The notes under the pieces were generated by a model. That model saw only the letters and a list, made by a program, of their open reading frames with translations. It ran no database searches and was not told the DNA's origin. A DNA stretch of 64,000 nucleotides, taken from Alphaproteobacteria bacterium (GTDB taxonomy: Bacteria > Pseudomonadota > Alphaproteobacteria > Rhodospirillales > Rhodospirillaceae). Below, piece by piece: positions 8,463 through 20,976 of the stretch (position 1 is the stretch's first letter; each line of letters starts with the position of its first letter). The position numbers were made by a program, and so were the translations under genes. The DNA is taken from contig JAUVUZ010000010.1 in assembly GCA_030604885.1 (NCBI GenBank), positions 37,828-101,827 on the forward strand, given 5' to 3'.

Positions 8463-8729
8463 ATGAACGAGGCGCAGGTTCTGGAGGTCGCGCGCGAGGC
8501 GGTGTGGACGCTGGTGATGGTGGCCGCGCCGGTGCTGCTGGTCGGCATGACCATCGGTCTCGCGATCTCGCTGTTCCAGACCCTCACCCAGATTCAGGAA
8601 ATGACGCTCACCTTCGTGCCGAAGCTCCTGATCGTGTTCGGCTCGCTGATCCTGCTGCTGCCGTTCATGTTCCACGAAATCCGCCTGTTCGCGGAGCACA
8701 TGTTCGACCTCATCATCGCGCCGCGGTGA
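8463..8729 (+). CDS. fliQ: Flagellar export gate protein FliQ
   Basis: This 88-aa membrane protein has two hydrophobic helices and the conserved signature GLAISLFQTLTQIQEMTLTF. It is part of the FliPQR export gate. The start has a GCGGAGTTGCG ribosome site, and the stop lies 4 bases before fliR. Confidence 0.96.
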   Translation: MNEAQVLEVAREAVWTLVMVAAPVLLVGMTIGLAISLFQTLTQIQEMTLTFVPKLLIVFGSLILLLPFMFHEIRLFAEHMFDLIIAPR

Positions 8730-8733
8730 GCCG

Positions 8734-9498
8734 ATGCTGCAACAGCTCCTCGCGCTCGACGTCTTCCATCTCGGGTTGGTGTTCGCGCGCATGAGCGGCG
8801 CGTTCCTGGCGCTGCCGGGCTTCGCCGCCACCCAGGTGCCGGTGCGGGTGCGGGTGTTCATCGCCCTCGGCGTCAGCATGGCGCTGCTGCCCCTGGTGCT
8901 CGACACCCTGCCGCCGATGCCCGCCACCGCGGGCGGCATCGTCCGCCTGCTGGCGTTCGAGATCACCGTCGGCGCGTTCATCGGCCTGGTGGCGCAAACC
9001 CTGCTGTCGTCGCTGCACTTCGCCGGGGCGACCATCGGCATGACCTCGGGCCTCGCCAACGCGATGGTGTTCGACCCGGTCACCGAAAGCCAGAGCGCGC
9101 TCGTCACCGGCTTCCTCAACCTGCTGGCGATGACCGTGATCTTCGTCACCGGCACCCACATCCTGATGCTCGAGGCGGTGGGCGAGAGCTATACCCTGTT
9201 CGCCCCCGGCGCCGCCCTGCCGGTGGGCGACATGGCGGATTATCTCGGCCGCACCCTGGCGCAGAGCTTCGTCATCGGCCTGCGGCTGGCCTCGCCGTTC
9301 ATCGTCTTCTCCCTGGTGTTCCAAACCGCGATGGGCGTGACCGCGCGCCTGATGCCGCAGATGAACGTGTTCTTCGTGGCGCTGCCCGCGCAGATCCTGC
9401 TGGCCCTGGCGCTGCTGATGCTGGTGCTCCCGGCGATGATGCTGTGGGCGATCAACCACTACGAGAACGGCCTGCGCAACTTCATCGCCGGCGGGTGA
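8734..9498 (+). CDS. fliR: Flagellar export gate protein FliR
   Basis: The 254-aa product is a multi-spanning inner-membrane protein of the export gate. Features include the N-terminal ARMSGAFLALPGF, the central GMTSGLANAMVFDP (a conserved FliR block) and several further membrane helices. It sits between fliQ and flhB, its usual partners, with short spacers. Confidence 0.96.
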   Translation: MLQQLLALDVFHLGLVFARMSGAFLALPGFAATQVPVRVRVFIALGVSMALLPLVLDTLPPMPATAGGIVRLLAFEITVGAFIGLVAQTLLSSLHFAGATIGMTSGLANAMVFDPVTESQSALVTGFLNLLAMTVIFVTGTHILMLEAVGESYTLFAPGAALPVGDMADYLGRTLAQSFVIGLRLASPFIVFSLVFQTAMGVTARLMPQMNVFFVALPAQILLALALLMLVLPAMMLWAINHYENGLRNFIAGG

Positions 9499-9507
9499 GG
9501 AGGAGAG

Positions 9508-10575
9508 ATGTCGGAAGAAGACGACGCCTCGAAAACCGAAGAACCCACCGGCAAACGCCTCGAAAAGGCGCGGGAGGAAGGCAACGTCCCCATATCCCAG
9601 GAGATCAAGAGTCTCCTGATGCTGGTGGGCGGGCTCACCGCGGTGGGGATGTTCGCGCCCCAGGTGGCGGGCGACATCCGCGACACCCTGGTGCCGTTCA
9701 TCGCCCACCCCCACGACATGCCCACCGATTTCCAGAGCCTGCGCCTGTTGGTGAGCGGCACCCTGGTCGACGTCGGCCTCGCGCTGCTGTTCCCGATCTC
9801 GATCCTGGTGGGGCTGGCGGTGCTCTCGGTGTATCTTCAGGTGGGCTTCGTCTATTCGCCCAAGCGGATCAAGCCGTCGCTCAACAAGCTCAACATCATC
9901 AAGGGATTGCAGCAGTTCTTCTCGCCCAAGCGGCTGGTCGAGCTGCTCAAGAGCCTCGCCAAGCTCGGGCTGATCGGCGCGGCGCTGTGGGTGGTGGTGT
10001 GGCCGCGGCTCGACTGGCTGCTCCAGCTCCCCGGCATGGAAACCGCGGCGATGCTGCTGAAGACCCGCACCCTCATCCTCATCCTCGTCGCCACGGTGAT
10101 CGGCGTGATGCTCGCGGTTTCCCTCGCCGACATGCTGTGGGTGCGCTACCAGAACCACAAGAAGCTCAAGATGACCAAGCAGGAGGTCAAGGACGAGCAC
10201 AAGCAGTCGGAAGGCGATCCGCAGGTGAAGTCGCGCATCCGCGCCATCCGCATGGAGCGGGTGCGCAAGCGGATGATGGCGGCGGTGCCCACCGCCGACG
10301 TGGTGATCACCAACCCCACCCACTTCGCCGTGGCGCTGAGCTACAAGATGGACGAGATGGCCGCGCCCAAGGTGGTGGCCAAGGGCGCCGACCTGATCGC
10401 CAAGAAGATCCGCGAGATCGCCGAGGAGAACAAGGTGCCGCTGGTGGAGAACCCGCCGCTGGCGCGCGCCCTCTACGCGGCGGTGGAGGTGGACCAGTTC
10501 ATCCCGCCGGAGCACTACAAACCGGTCGCGGAAGTGATCAGCTACGTCATGAAGCTCAAGAAGAAAACGCGCTGA
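9508..10575 (+). CDS. flhB: Flagellar export switch protein FlhB
   Basis: This 355-aa protein has four membrane helices followed by a cytoplasmic domain. The autocleavage motif NPTH is intact, with cleavage expected between Asn269 and Pro270; the cut domain sets export specificity. Upstream is the typical charged start (SEEDDASKTEEPTGKRLEKA). AGGAGAG precedes the ATG. The genome thus has a complete FlhB as well as the separate C-terminal-domain protein at 6832. Confidence 0.97.
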   Translation: MSEEDDASKTEEPTGKRLEKAREEGNVPISQEIKSLLMLVGGLTAVGMFAPQVAGDIRDTLVPFIAHPHDMPTDFQSLRLLVSGTLVDVGLALLFPISILVGLAVLSVYLQVGFVYSPKRIKPSLNKLNIIKGLQQFFSPKRLVELLKSLAKLGLIGAALWVVVWPRLDWLLQLPGMETAAMLLKTRTLILILVATVIGVMLAVSLADMLWVRYQNHKKLKMTKQEVKDEHKQSEGDPQVKSRIRAIRMERVRKRMMAAVPTADVVITNPTHFAVALSYKMDEMAAPKVVAKGADLIAKKIREIAEENKVPLVENPPLARALYAAVEVDQFIPPEHYKPVAEVISYVMKLKKKTR

Positions 10576-10624
10576 CGTCGCGCAGGCCGCCCGAGAGCCT
10601 CGGGCCGAGGGAGGAGTGACGCCG

Positions 10625-13093
10625 ATGATCAAGGGGTTCAGCACCTGGGGCGCGCTGATCGTGCTGCTGGGCTTCGGCCTGGTGATCGGCGGCGCGTCGC
10701 AGACCGGGGTGTCGGCGGCGCTGATGGCGGGCGGCGCGGGCCTCGGGCTGATCGGCGGGGTGCTGGTGCTGCGCGAGGCCACCCACGGCCAGGGCGCGCT
10801 CGCCCGCGCCGAGGCGCTCGATGCCGCCTTCGGCCGCGACCGCCGGGCGCTGCGCATCGTCGACGCCCAGGGCCGCACCCTCGCCGCCAACGCCGAGGGC
10901 CGCCGCTTCTGGGGCGGCGCCGACCCGCTCGCGGTGCTGGGCGCGCGCCGCGGCGAGGCCGAGACCGAGGCCGACCACGAGGCGTTCGAACGGCTGGAGG
11001 CCGCCTATCGCGCGGGCCTGGACGCCACCCAGGAGGTGGCGCTGACCGGCGCGAGCGGCACCGCGCGGGACTGGGTGCGGGTGGAGATCCGCGCCCTCGA
11101 CCGGCCGAAGGGCGCGCGCCTGCTGGCGGCGGCCGACGTTTCGGCGCGCCGCGCGGTGGAAAACGTGCTGAAGGGCGAGCGCGAATACCTCGGCGACTTT
11201 CTCGATTTCCTGCCGGTGGGGGTCTACGCCCTCGATTCCGAACAGTGCTTCCGCTACGTCAACCGCACCTTCGCCGATTGGCTCGGCCAGGCGCCCGACA
11301 AGCTCCTCGGCCAGCCGCTCGCGGCGGTGCTGGCCGACGGCTCCACCCGCCCCGAGATCGACGGCGCGTGGCGCGGCCTGGTGCGCCTGCGCGGCCCGCG
11401 CGGCGGCGGCTTCACCGCGCTCCTCACCCACACCCTCTACGAGGACAACGGCGAAACCCTCACCCGCGCCGCCCTGGTGCGCGACGTCGACGCCGACGGC
11501 GGCGAGGGCAGCGTGGCGGGGGGCAGCGCGCTCACCCGCCGGGTGTTCGACGAATCCCCGGTGGGCATCGCGGTGGTGGACGTGGGCGGCCTGCCGTACC
11601 CCATGCTCGCCGAGGCCAACGACACCCTCGCCGGCATGCTCGGCCGCCAGCGCGACGACCTGATCGGCCTCTCCCTCGAGGAGATCGTCGACCCGGCGAT
11701 GCGCGCCGAGGTCGCCCAGGTGTTCCGCCGCGCCGCCGCCGGGGTGCCGGTGGCGCCCCTCGAGGTGCGGCTCGACAACGCCCGCGACGTCACCGCCATG
11801 CTCCACATCCGGCCGCTGCCCGCCGACGACGCCGACGACGGCGAAACCCCGCCGCGCCAGATCATCCACGTGATCGACACCACCGACCGCCGCGCCCTGC
11901 AGATGCAGACCGCCCAGGCGCAGAAGATGCAGGCGATGGGCCAGCTGGCGGGCGGCGTCGCGCACGACTTCAACAACCTGCTCACCGCGATGATCGGCTT
12001 CTGCGACCTGCTGCTGCAACGCCACGGCCCCGGCAGCGCGTCGTTCACCGACATCATGCAGATCAAGCAGAACGCCAACCGCGCCGCCAACCTGGTGCGC
12101 CAGCTCCTCGCGTTCTCGCGCCGCCAGCCGCTGCTGCCGCGCTTCGTGCGGGTGCCCGACGCGCTCGCCGAGCTGTCGCACCTGCTGCGCCGCCTGCTGG
12201 GCGAGACCATCGCGCTGGAGCTGATCCACGGCCGCGATGTCGGCTACGTGCGCGTCGATCCCGGGCAGTTCGACCAGGTGATCATCAACCTCGCCGTCAA
12301 CGCCCGCGACGCCATGGTCGGCGGCGGCACCCTCGCCATCCGCACCGGCGCCATCAACCTGCCCGAGCCGCTCAAGGTCGGCACCGAAACCGTCGCCCCG
12401 GGGCATTACGTCACCATCGAGGTGGCCGACACCGGCACCGGCATCGCCAAGGAAGACTTGGCTCGCATCTTCGAGCCGTTCTTCACCACCAAGGCGGGCA
12501 CCGCCGCGGCGGGCACCGGTCTCGGGCTTTCGACCGTCTACGGCATCGTCCGCCAGACCGAGGGCACGGTGACGGTGGAAAGCCGCCCCGGCAACGGCGC
12601 CACCTTCACCATCTACCTGCCGCGCTTCGACGACGCCCAGGTGCGCGCCCGCGCGGGCGCCCCCGCCCACGGTCTCGCCGACCCGCCCGAGCCGCGCGGC
12701 AAGGCGCTGCCCCCGGCGGAGGGCAAGGTGGTGCTGATCGTCGAGGACGAGGACGCGGTGCGGGTGTTCGGTTCCCGCGCGCTCAAGGCCAAGGGTTATT
12801 CGGTGCTGGAGGCGAGCGACGGCGAGCGCGCCATCGCCCTGCTCGCCGACCATCCGGAGGTGGACGTGCTGGTCTCCGACATGGTGATGCCGGGCATGGA
12901 CGGCGCCACCCTGGCGCGGCTGGTGCGGCAGACCTATCCCAGCATCCGGGTGGTGCTGATGTCCGGCTATTCGGAGGAAATCGCCTCCGACGACCTCGCG
13001 GATTCGCCCGACATCCTGTTCCTCGCCAAGCCGTTCTCCCTCGACGCGCTGGGGGCGAAAGTGGCGGAAGCCCTCGACCGCCGCGACTCCTGA
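10625..13093 (+). CDS. cckA: Hybrid sensor histidine kinase, CckA type
   Basis: An 822-aa hybrid kinase with two N-terminal membrane helices, two PAS-like sensor regions (about 180-290 and 310-420), a HisKA domain with phospho-acceptor His447 in GGVAHDFNN, an HATPase domain (VNARDAM, then a GTGLGLSTVYGIV block) and a C-terminal receiver with Asp752 in VSDMVMPGMDG. This domain order is that of CckA, which drives the CtrA phosphorelay controlling cell cycle and flagellar genes. The position after flhB fits. GGGAGGAG precedes the ATG at 10625; a GTG nine bases upstream is less likely. Confidence 0.9.
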   Translation: MIKGFSTWGALIVLLGFGLVIGGASQTGVSAALMAGGAGLGLIGGVLVLREATHGQGALARAEALDAAFGRDRRALRIVDAQGRTLAANAEGRRFWGGADPLAVLGARRGEAETEADHEAFERLEAAYRAGLDATQEVALTGASGTARDWVRVEIRALDRPKGARLLAAADVSARRAVENVLKGEREYLGDFLDFLPVGVYALDSEQCFRYVNRTFADWLGQAPDKLLGQPLAAVLADGSTRPEIDGAWRGLVRLRGPRGGGFTALLTHTLYEDNGETLTRAALVRDVDADGGEGSVAGGSALTRRVFDESPVGIAVVDVGGLPYPMLAEANDTLAGMLGRQRDDLIGLSLEEIVDPAMRAEVAQVFRRAAAGVPVAPLEVRLDNARDVTAMLHIRPLPADDADDGETPPRQIIHVIDTTDRRALQMQTAQAQKMQAMGQLAGGVAHDFNNLLTAMIGFCDLLLQRHGPGSASFTDIMQIKQNANRAANLVRQLLAFSRRQPLLPRFVRVPDALAELSHLLRRLLGETIALELIHGRDVGYVRVDPGQFDQVIINLAVNARDAMVGGGTLAIRTGAINLPEPLKVGTETVAPGHYVTIEVADTGTGIAKEDLARIFEPFFTTKAGTAAAGTGLGLSTVYGIVRQTEGTVTVESRPGNGATFTIYLPRFDDAQVRARAGAPAHGLADPPEPRGKALPPAEGKVVLIVEDEDAVRVFGSRALKAKGYSVLEASDGERAIALLADHPEVDVLVSDMVMPGMDGATLARLVRQTYPSIRVVLMSGYSEEIASDDLADSPDILFLAKPFSLDALGAKVAEALDRRDS

Positions 13094-13100
13094 GTCGGAA

Positions 13101-13115
13101 GTTCCGCGTTTGTTC
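13101..13115. promoter_or_regulatory. LexA (SOS) box of recA
   Basis: GTTC, seven bases, GTTC is an exact match to the alphaproteobacterial LexA operator. It lies 87 bases before the recA ATG. A GC stem (CCTCGGG/CCCGAGG at 13155-13175) follows in the leader. recA is therefore expected to be induced by DNA damage. Confidence 0.9.
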
Positions 13116-13202
13116 TTTTTCCTGGACAAGCGGAACGAACCGTGACCAAATCAGCCTCGGGGTTCACGCCCGAGGGGATTCGTGGGATAAACGAGGCTCG
13201 CC

Positions 13203-14273
<1,071 letters not shown>

Positions 14274-14303
14274 GACCGAAGCCGCGGACGAAGGGAACAG
14301 AGG

Positions 14304-14687
14304 ATGCGCCTAGGATATACGATACTTTACGTGCCCGACGTTCCCGCCGCGGCGGCGTTCTACGAAAACGCGTTCGGGCTGGCCGCGCGCTTCGTCCATG
14401 AAAGCGGCCAGTTCGCGGAAATGGAAACCGGCACCACCGCGCTTGCCTTCGCCGCCGAGGACCTGGTGCGGGCGGATCTGGAGTTTCGTCCGTTGCGCGC
14501 CGATGCGCCGCCGCCCGGCGTCGAGATCGCGCTGGTGATGGACGACGTCGCCGCCGCCGTCGCCCGCGCCGTCGCGGCGGGCGCGGTTGCGGTCCGGCCG
14601 CCGGAGCGCAAACCCTGGGGGCAGACCGTGGCCTACGTCCGCGATCCCCACGGTTTCCTGGTCGAACTCTGCACCGAGGTGGGGTGA
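14304..14687 (+). CDS. VOC-family (glyoxalase/bleomycin-resistance fold) protein
   Basis: This 127-aa protein is a single VOC domain with paired beta-alpha-beta-beta-beta units. It starts with MRLGYTILYVPDVPAAAAFYENAFG and closes with WGQTVAYVRDPHGFLVELCTE. The terminal Glu of FLVEL is the usual metal ligand. Members include lyases, dioxygenases and resistance proteins; the reaction here is unknown. It lies 30 bases after recA and may be read through from it. Confidence 0.85.
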   Translation: MRLGYTILYVPDVPAAAAFYENAFGLAARFVHESGQFAEMETGTTALAFAAEDLVRADLEFRPLRADAPPPGVEIALVMDDVAAAVARAVAAGAVAVRPPERKPWGQTVAYVRDPHGFLVELCTEVG

Positions 14688-14719
14688 GGTCGCGGCCTTT
14701 CCCGCCGAGGCACTTGTTT

Positions 14720-14748
14720 TTGACTTCGCGCCCACCGCGCTATACATA
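14720..14748 (+). promoter_or_regulatory. Sigma-70-type promoter of alaS
   Basis: TTGACT at 14720-14725, a 17-base spacer and TACATA at 14743-14748 make a good housekeeping-type promoter about 80 bases before the alaS ATG. Confidence 0.6.
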
Positions 14749-14826
14749 AATCCCTTCGGTCCGGCGGGCGGGCGCACCTGCGCGCGCGGCGGGCGGACGT
14801 TCATCTGGCAGCGGCGGTGACACTTC

Positions 14827-17471
<2,645 letters not shown>

Positions 17472-17472
<1 letters not shown>

Positions 17473-17792
17473 TGGCCGCGCCCGGAGTCTCGGACGCGTT
17501 CCAGGCGTTTCTGACCGAGGCTCCGGACCATGCCCGGGCGTGGCTCGGAGGCGTGCAGGGGTTGGAGGGCGCCTCGGCCCTCGACCCCAAGACCGCCGCG
17601 CTCGCCTATCTCGCGGTGCTGGCGGCGCTCGGCCTCACCGGCGGCGTGCCGTTCCACGCCCGCGAGGCGAAGCGCGCCGGAGCGAGCCGCGACGAGGTGA
17701 AAAGCGCGGTGCTGCTCGGCCTGCCCGCCACCGGCATGCGGGCGATCCAGGCCCTGCCCGAGGCCCTCGCCGCCTTCGACGCCGCCGACTGA
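17472..17792 (+). CDS. Carboxymuconolactone decarboxylase-like small protein
   Basis: The 106-aa helical protein has the CMD/AhpD-like core (LDPKTAALAYLAVLAALG, then HAREAKRAGASRDEVKSAVLLGLPATG). The CxxC redox pair of AhpD is absent, so peroxiredoxin-reductase activity is not expected. It is translationally coupled to alaS (TGATG) and followed by a terminator. Function unknown. Confidence 0.72.
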
Positions 17793-17815
17793 CGGGCGTT
17801 TTTCCGCCGACCGAG

Positions 17816-17839
17816 GGGCAGGCCACGGCCTGCCCTTTT
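17816..17839 (+). terminator. Intrinsic terminator of the alaS operon
   Basis: GGGCAGGC, a CACG loop, GCCTGCCC and TTTT form a compact rho-independent terminator just after the CMD-like gene. Confidence 0.8.
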
Positions 17840-17856
17840 GCGTTTGCGGTTTCCGC

Positions 17857-17887
17857 TTGACCTGGAGCGCGCTCCAGGGTGTAGCGA
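17857..17887 (+). promoter_or_regulatory. MerR-type palindromic operator/promoter
   Basis: A -35 element TTGACC runs into the perfect 18-base palindrome CCTGGAGCGCGCTCCAGG (17861-17878) and then TAGCGA. The spacer of 19 bases is the stretched spacing typical of MerR-activated promoters. It lies 28 bases before the merR-type gene, implying autoregulation. Confidence 0.75.
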
Positions 17888-17914
17888 AGAGGGCGTCGTG
17901 ACGGAGAAGCAACG

Positions 17915-18343
17915 ATGAAAATCGGCGAACTCGCCCAGCGCACCGGGCTTTCGGTGGACACCCTGCGGTATTACGAGCGCATCGGCCTGCTGCCGCGGGC
18001 GGCGCGCGCCGCCTCGGGGCACCGGGAGTACGACGCCTCGGTGCTGGCGTGGATCGACTTCCTCGGGCGCCTCAAGACCACCGGCATGCCGATCGCGGGC
18101 ATGCTGCGGTATGCGCGCCTGCGGGAGGGCGGACCCGCGACGGCGGACGAGCGCCGCCGTCTGTTGGAAACGCACCGGGACGCGGTGCGCGCCCATGTGG
18201 CCGAGCTTCACGCCTGCCTCGCCGTTCTCGACGCCAAGATCGCCGGATACGCCGGCGACGCTCAGGTGGAGACGAACGATGACCACGAACACCCAAGCCC
18301 CGACGCGCTACGAAACCGGGTTGCGCGTCCTCTCGGAGGTTGA
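17915..18343 (+). CDS. MerR-family transcriptional regulator
   Basis: A 142-aa regulator with the N-terminal MerR winged helix (MKIGELAQRTGLSVDTLRYY) and a dimerisation helix. The C-terminal part lacks the metal-binding Cys cluster of MerR/CueR, so it resembles the aldehyde- or organic-stress-sensing NmlR/AdhR branch. It is preceded by its own operator and overlaps the next gene by 65 bases, so regulator and target are co-transcribed. Confidence 0.88.
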   Translation: MKIGELAQRTGLSVDTLRYYERIGLLPRAARAASGHREYDASVLAWIDFLGRLKTTGMPIAGMLRYARLREGGPATADERRRLLETHRDAVRAHVAELHACLAVLDAKIAGYAGDAQVETNDDHEHPSPDALRNRVARPLGG

Positions 18344-18677
18344 CGGCGCGGCCGGGGAGGCGGTGGTGGCGAGCCTCGCCGCGATCGCCCCGGATTTCGC
18401 CCGCTATGTGATCGAATTCCCGTTCGGCGACATCTACGCCCGCCCCGGCCTCGGCCTGCGCGAGCGGGAGATCGCGACGATCGCGGCGCTGGCGGCGATG
18501 GGCAACGCCCGGCCGCAGCTCGAGGTCCACATCCAGGCGGGGCTGAACGTCGGCCTGACGCGGGAGGAGATCGTCGAGGTGCTGATGCAGATGGCGGTCT
18601 ACGCCGGGTTCCCGGCGGCCCTCAACGGCCTGTTCGCCGCCCAGGCGGCGTTCGCCGAGACGGAGGCGGGGCAATGA
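18279..18677 (+). CDS. Carboxymuconolactone decarboxylase-family protein
   Basis: A 132-aa protein of the CMD family: GLRLREREIATIAALAAMG-like block, LEVHIQAGLNVGLTREEIVEVLMQ and a terminal helix. This family includes 4-carboxymuconolactone decarboxylase and many stress-related proteins with no aromatic role. No CxxC pair is present. It starts at an ATG inside the end of the MerR gene and overlaps the next gene by 4 bases (ATGA). The likely role is in the response governed by the MerR protein. Confidence 0.85.
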   Translation: MTTNTQAPTRYETGLRVLSEVDGAAGEAVVASLAAIAPDFARYVIEFPFGDIYARPGLGLREREIATIAALAAMGNARPQLEVHIQAGLNVGLTREEIVEVLMQMAVYAGFPAALNGLFAAQAAFAETEAGQ

Positions 18678-19453
18678 GGCCCGCGCTCGGCATCCTCGCG
18701 GCGGTCTGCCTCGCCGCCGCGCCCGCCGCGGCGGAGCCGCTGTGGGAGGGGTTCGCCGCGCCGGTGGGCATGGCGTTCGACGCGGCGGGCAACCTCTACG
18801 TGGCCGAGTGGAGCGCCGGGCGGGTCAGCCGCGTCGCCCCCGACGGCGGGCGCACCGTCGCCGCCGAGGTGCCCAGTCCCTCGGGCCTGGCGATCGCGCC
18901 GGACGGGGCGGTTCACGTCGCCTCGTATTCCAGCGACGCGGTCTACCGCTTCCTGCCCGGGGCGCGGCCCGAGGTGCGGGTGCGCGGCCTCGGCACCCCG
19001 GCCGGGCTGGCGTTCGACCGCGCCGGGCGGTTGCTGATCGCCAACCGCCGCAGCAACGAAATCCTCGCGGCGGGGGCCGACGGCGTCGCCCGGCCGCTGC
19101 TCGGCGGCTTCGCCACGCCGGTGGGGGTGGTGGAAACCGCCGACGGCGGCCACGTCGTCGCCGAAATCGCGGGCGGGGTGACGGTGGTGCGGCCCGACGG
19201 CGGCCGCGTGGCGGCGGGGCAGGGGTTCGCCGCGCCCGGCGCGGGGGTGGCGCAGACCCGCGACGGCCGCGTCTTCGCCGTCGATTACGGCGGCACCACG
19301 GTGCGGGAAATCCGCCGCGACGGCGGCAACCGCGTGGTCGCCGACGGCTTGCGCAGCCCGGTGGGGCTGGCGGTTTCGCCCGACGGGGCGTCGCTGCTGG
19401 TGGGCACCTGGGGCGACGGCGCGATCCACCGCATCGCCGTTCCCGCCCCCTGA
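18674..19453 (+). CDS. Exported beta-propeller (SMP-30/NHL-type) protein
   Basis: A 259-aa protein with a signal peptide (MRPALGILAAVCLAAAPAAA) and repeated beta-propeller blades of the form PxGLAxxxDGxLxVA, as in SMP-30/gluconolactonase and NHL proteins. At least five repeats are visible. It is probably periplasmic; lactonase activity is possible but no catalytic residues can be fixed. It is the last gene of the MerR trio. Confidence 0.82.
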   Translation: MRPALGILAAVCLAAAPAAAEPLWEGFAAPVGMAFDAAGNLYVAEWSAGRVSRVAPDGGRTVAAEVPSPSGLAIAPDGAVHVASYSSDAVYRFLPGARPEVRVRGLGTPAGLAFDRAGRLLIANRRSNEILAAGADGVARPLLGGFATPVGVVETADGGHVVAEIAGGVTVVRPDGGRVAAGQGFAAPGAGVAQTRDGRVFAVDYGGTTVREIRRDGGNRVVADGLRSPVGLAVSPDGASLLVGTWGDGAIHRIAVPAP

Positions 19454-19459
19454 AACGCA

Positions 19460-19488
19460 CGACGGCCGGGCATTTCGCCCGGCCGTCG
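19460..19488. terminator. Hairpin between convergent genes
   Basis: A perfect 12-base stem (CGACGGCCGGGC/GCCCGGCCGTCG) with a 5-base loop lies between the propeller gene and icd. No T-run follows, so it may act with Rho or as a bidirectional pause site. Confidence 0.6.
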
Positions 19489-19517
19489 CATCGCCTCGTG
19501 TCGTCGTGGCGCGGGCG

Positions 19518-20732
19518 TCAGCCCATCGCCGCCTTCAGGCCCTCGTCGAGCTTTTCGAGGAACTGGGTGGTGGTGAGCCAGGGCTGGTCGGGGCCGATCA
19601 GGATCGCGAGATCCTTGGTCATGAAGCCCGCCTCGACGGTCGCGACGCACACCTTCTCGAGGGTGTCGGCGAAGCGCACCACCTCGGGCGTGCCGTCGAA
19701 CTCGCCGCGGAACTTGAGGCCGCGGGTCCAGGCGAAGATCGAGGCGATCGGGTTGGTGGAGGTTTCCTTGCCCTGCTGGTGCAGGCGATAGTGGCGGGTG
19801 ACGGTGCCGTGGGCGGCCTCGGATTCCACGGTCTTGCCGTTGGGGGTCATCAGCACCGAGGTCATCAGGCCGAGGGAGCCGAAGCCCTGGGCGACGGTGT
19901 CCGACTGCACGTCGCCGTCGTAGTTCTTGCAGGCCCACACGTAGCCGCCCGACCACTTCATGCAGCAGGCCACCATGTCGTCGATCAGGCGGTGCTCGTA
20001 GGTCAGCCCGGCCTTGTCGAAGGCGGCCTTGAACTCGGTGTCGAAGGTCTCCTGGAACAGGTCCTTGAAGCGGCCGTCGTAGGCCTTGAGGATGGTGTTC
20101 TTGGTGGAGAGGTAGAGCGGCCAGCCGCGCCCGAGGGCGTAGTTCATGCAGGCGCGGGCGAAGCCCCGGATCGATTCGTCGACGTTGTACATTCCCATCG
20201 CCACGCCCGCGCCGGGGAAGTCGTAGACCTCGCGGGTTTCGGGCTTGCCGCCGTCGGCCGGGGTGAAGGTGACGGTGAGCTTGCCCGGGCCGGGCACCAC
20301 GAAATCGGTGGCCTTGTACTGGTCGCCGAAGGCGTGGCGGCCGATCACCACCGGCTGGGTCCACGACGGCACCAGGCGCGGCACGTTCTTGCAGATGATC
20401 GGCTCGCGGAACACCGTGCCGTCGAGAATGTTGCGGATCGTGCCGTTGGGCGACTTCCACATCTTCTTGAGGCCGAACTCCTTCACCCGGTCCTCGTCGG
20501 GGGTGATGGTGGCGCACTTCACGCCGACGCGGTGCTTTTTGATCGCCTCGGCGGCCTCGACGGTGACCTTGTCGTCGGTGGCGTCGCGGTTCTCGATGCC
20601 GAGGTCGTAGTAGAGCAGCTCCACGTCGAGATACGGGAGGATCAGCTTTTCCTTGATGAACGACCAGAGGATGCGCGTCATTTCGTCGCCGTCGAGTTCG
20701 ACGATCGGATTGGCGACCTTGATTTTCTGCAT
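19518..20732 (-). CDS. icd: NADP-dependent isocitrate dehydrogenase
   Basis: A 404-aa TCA-cycle enzyme of the eukaryote-like monofunctional class common in alphaproteobacteria. Recognisable blocks include [16 protein letters not shown] at the start, the substrate loop [19 protein letters not shown], and the coenzyme site [11 protein letters not shown]. The start [15 protein letters not shown] at 20732 matches the family; an upstream ATG would add 38 residues with no homology. Confidence 0.96.
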   Translation of the reverse strand: MQKIKVANPIVELDGDEMTRILWSFIKEKLILPYLDVELLYYDLGIENRDATDDKVTVEAAEAIKKHRVGVKCATITPDEDRVKEFGLKKMWKSPNGTIRNILDGTVFREPIICKNVPRLVPSWTQPVVIGRHAFGDQYKATDFVVPGPGKLTVTFTPADGGKPETREVYDFPGAGVAMGMYNVDESIRGFARACMNYALGRGWPLYLSTKNTILKAYDGRFKDLFQETFDTEFKAAFDKAGLTYEHRLIDDMVACCMKWSGGYVWACKNYDGDVQSDTVAQGFGSLGLMTSVLMTPNGKTVESEAAHGTVTRHYRLHQQGKETSTNPIASIFAWTRGLKFRGEFDGTPEVVRFADTLEKVCVATVEAGFMTKDLAILIGPDQPWLTTTQFLEKLDEGLKAAMG

Positions 20733-20976
20733 GACGATGGTTTCCCGATGGATGGTGGTGCGGATCAGGGAATCTGCCCCCGCCGGGGTGCGCCCCGGGC
20801 ATTTCGACACAAAGTCTTTGGGGTGAACATAGAAGCGCGCCGCCACGGTTTCAATGCGGCCCGTCCGAGACGCGCTATCCCGTTGCGCATCAAGCGGTTC
20901 GGACGTAGGGTGGCGGGAAACGCCGGGCGCGCCGAAAGGCCGCGCGGGCGGCGCAAACGAAGGATCGGGGCCGACG

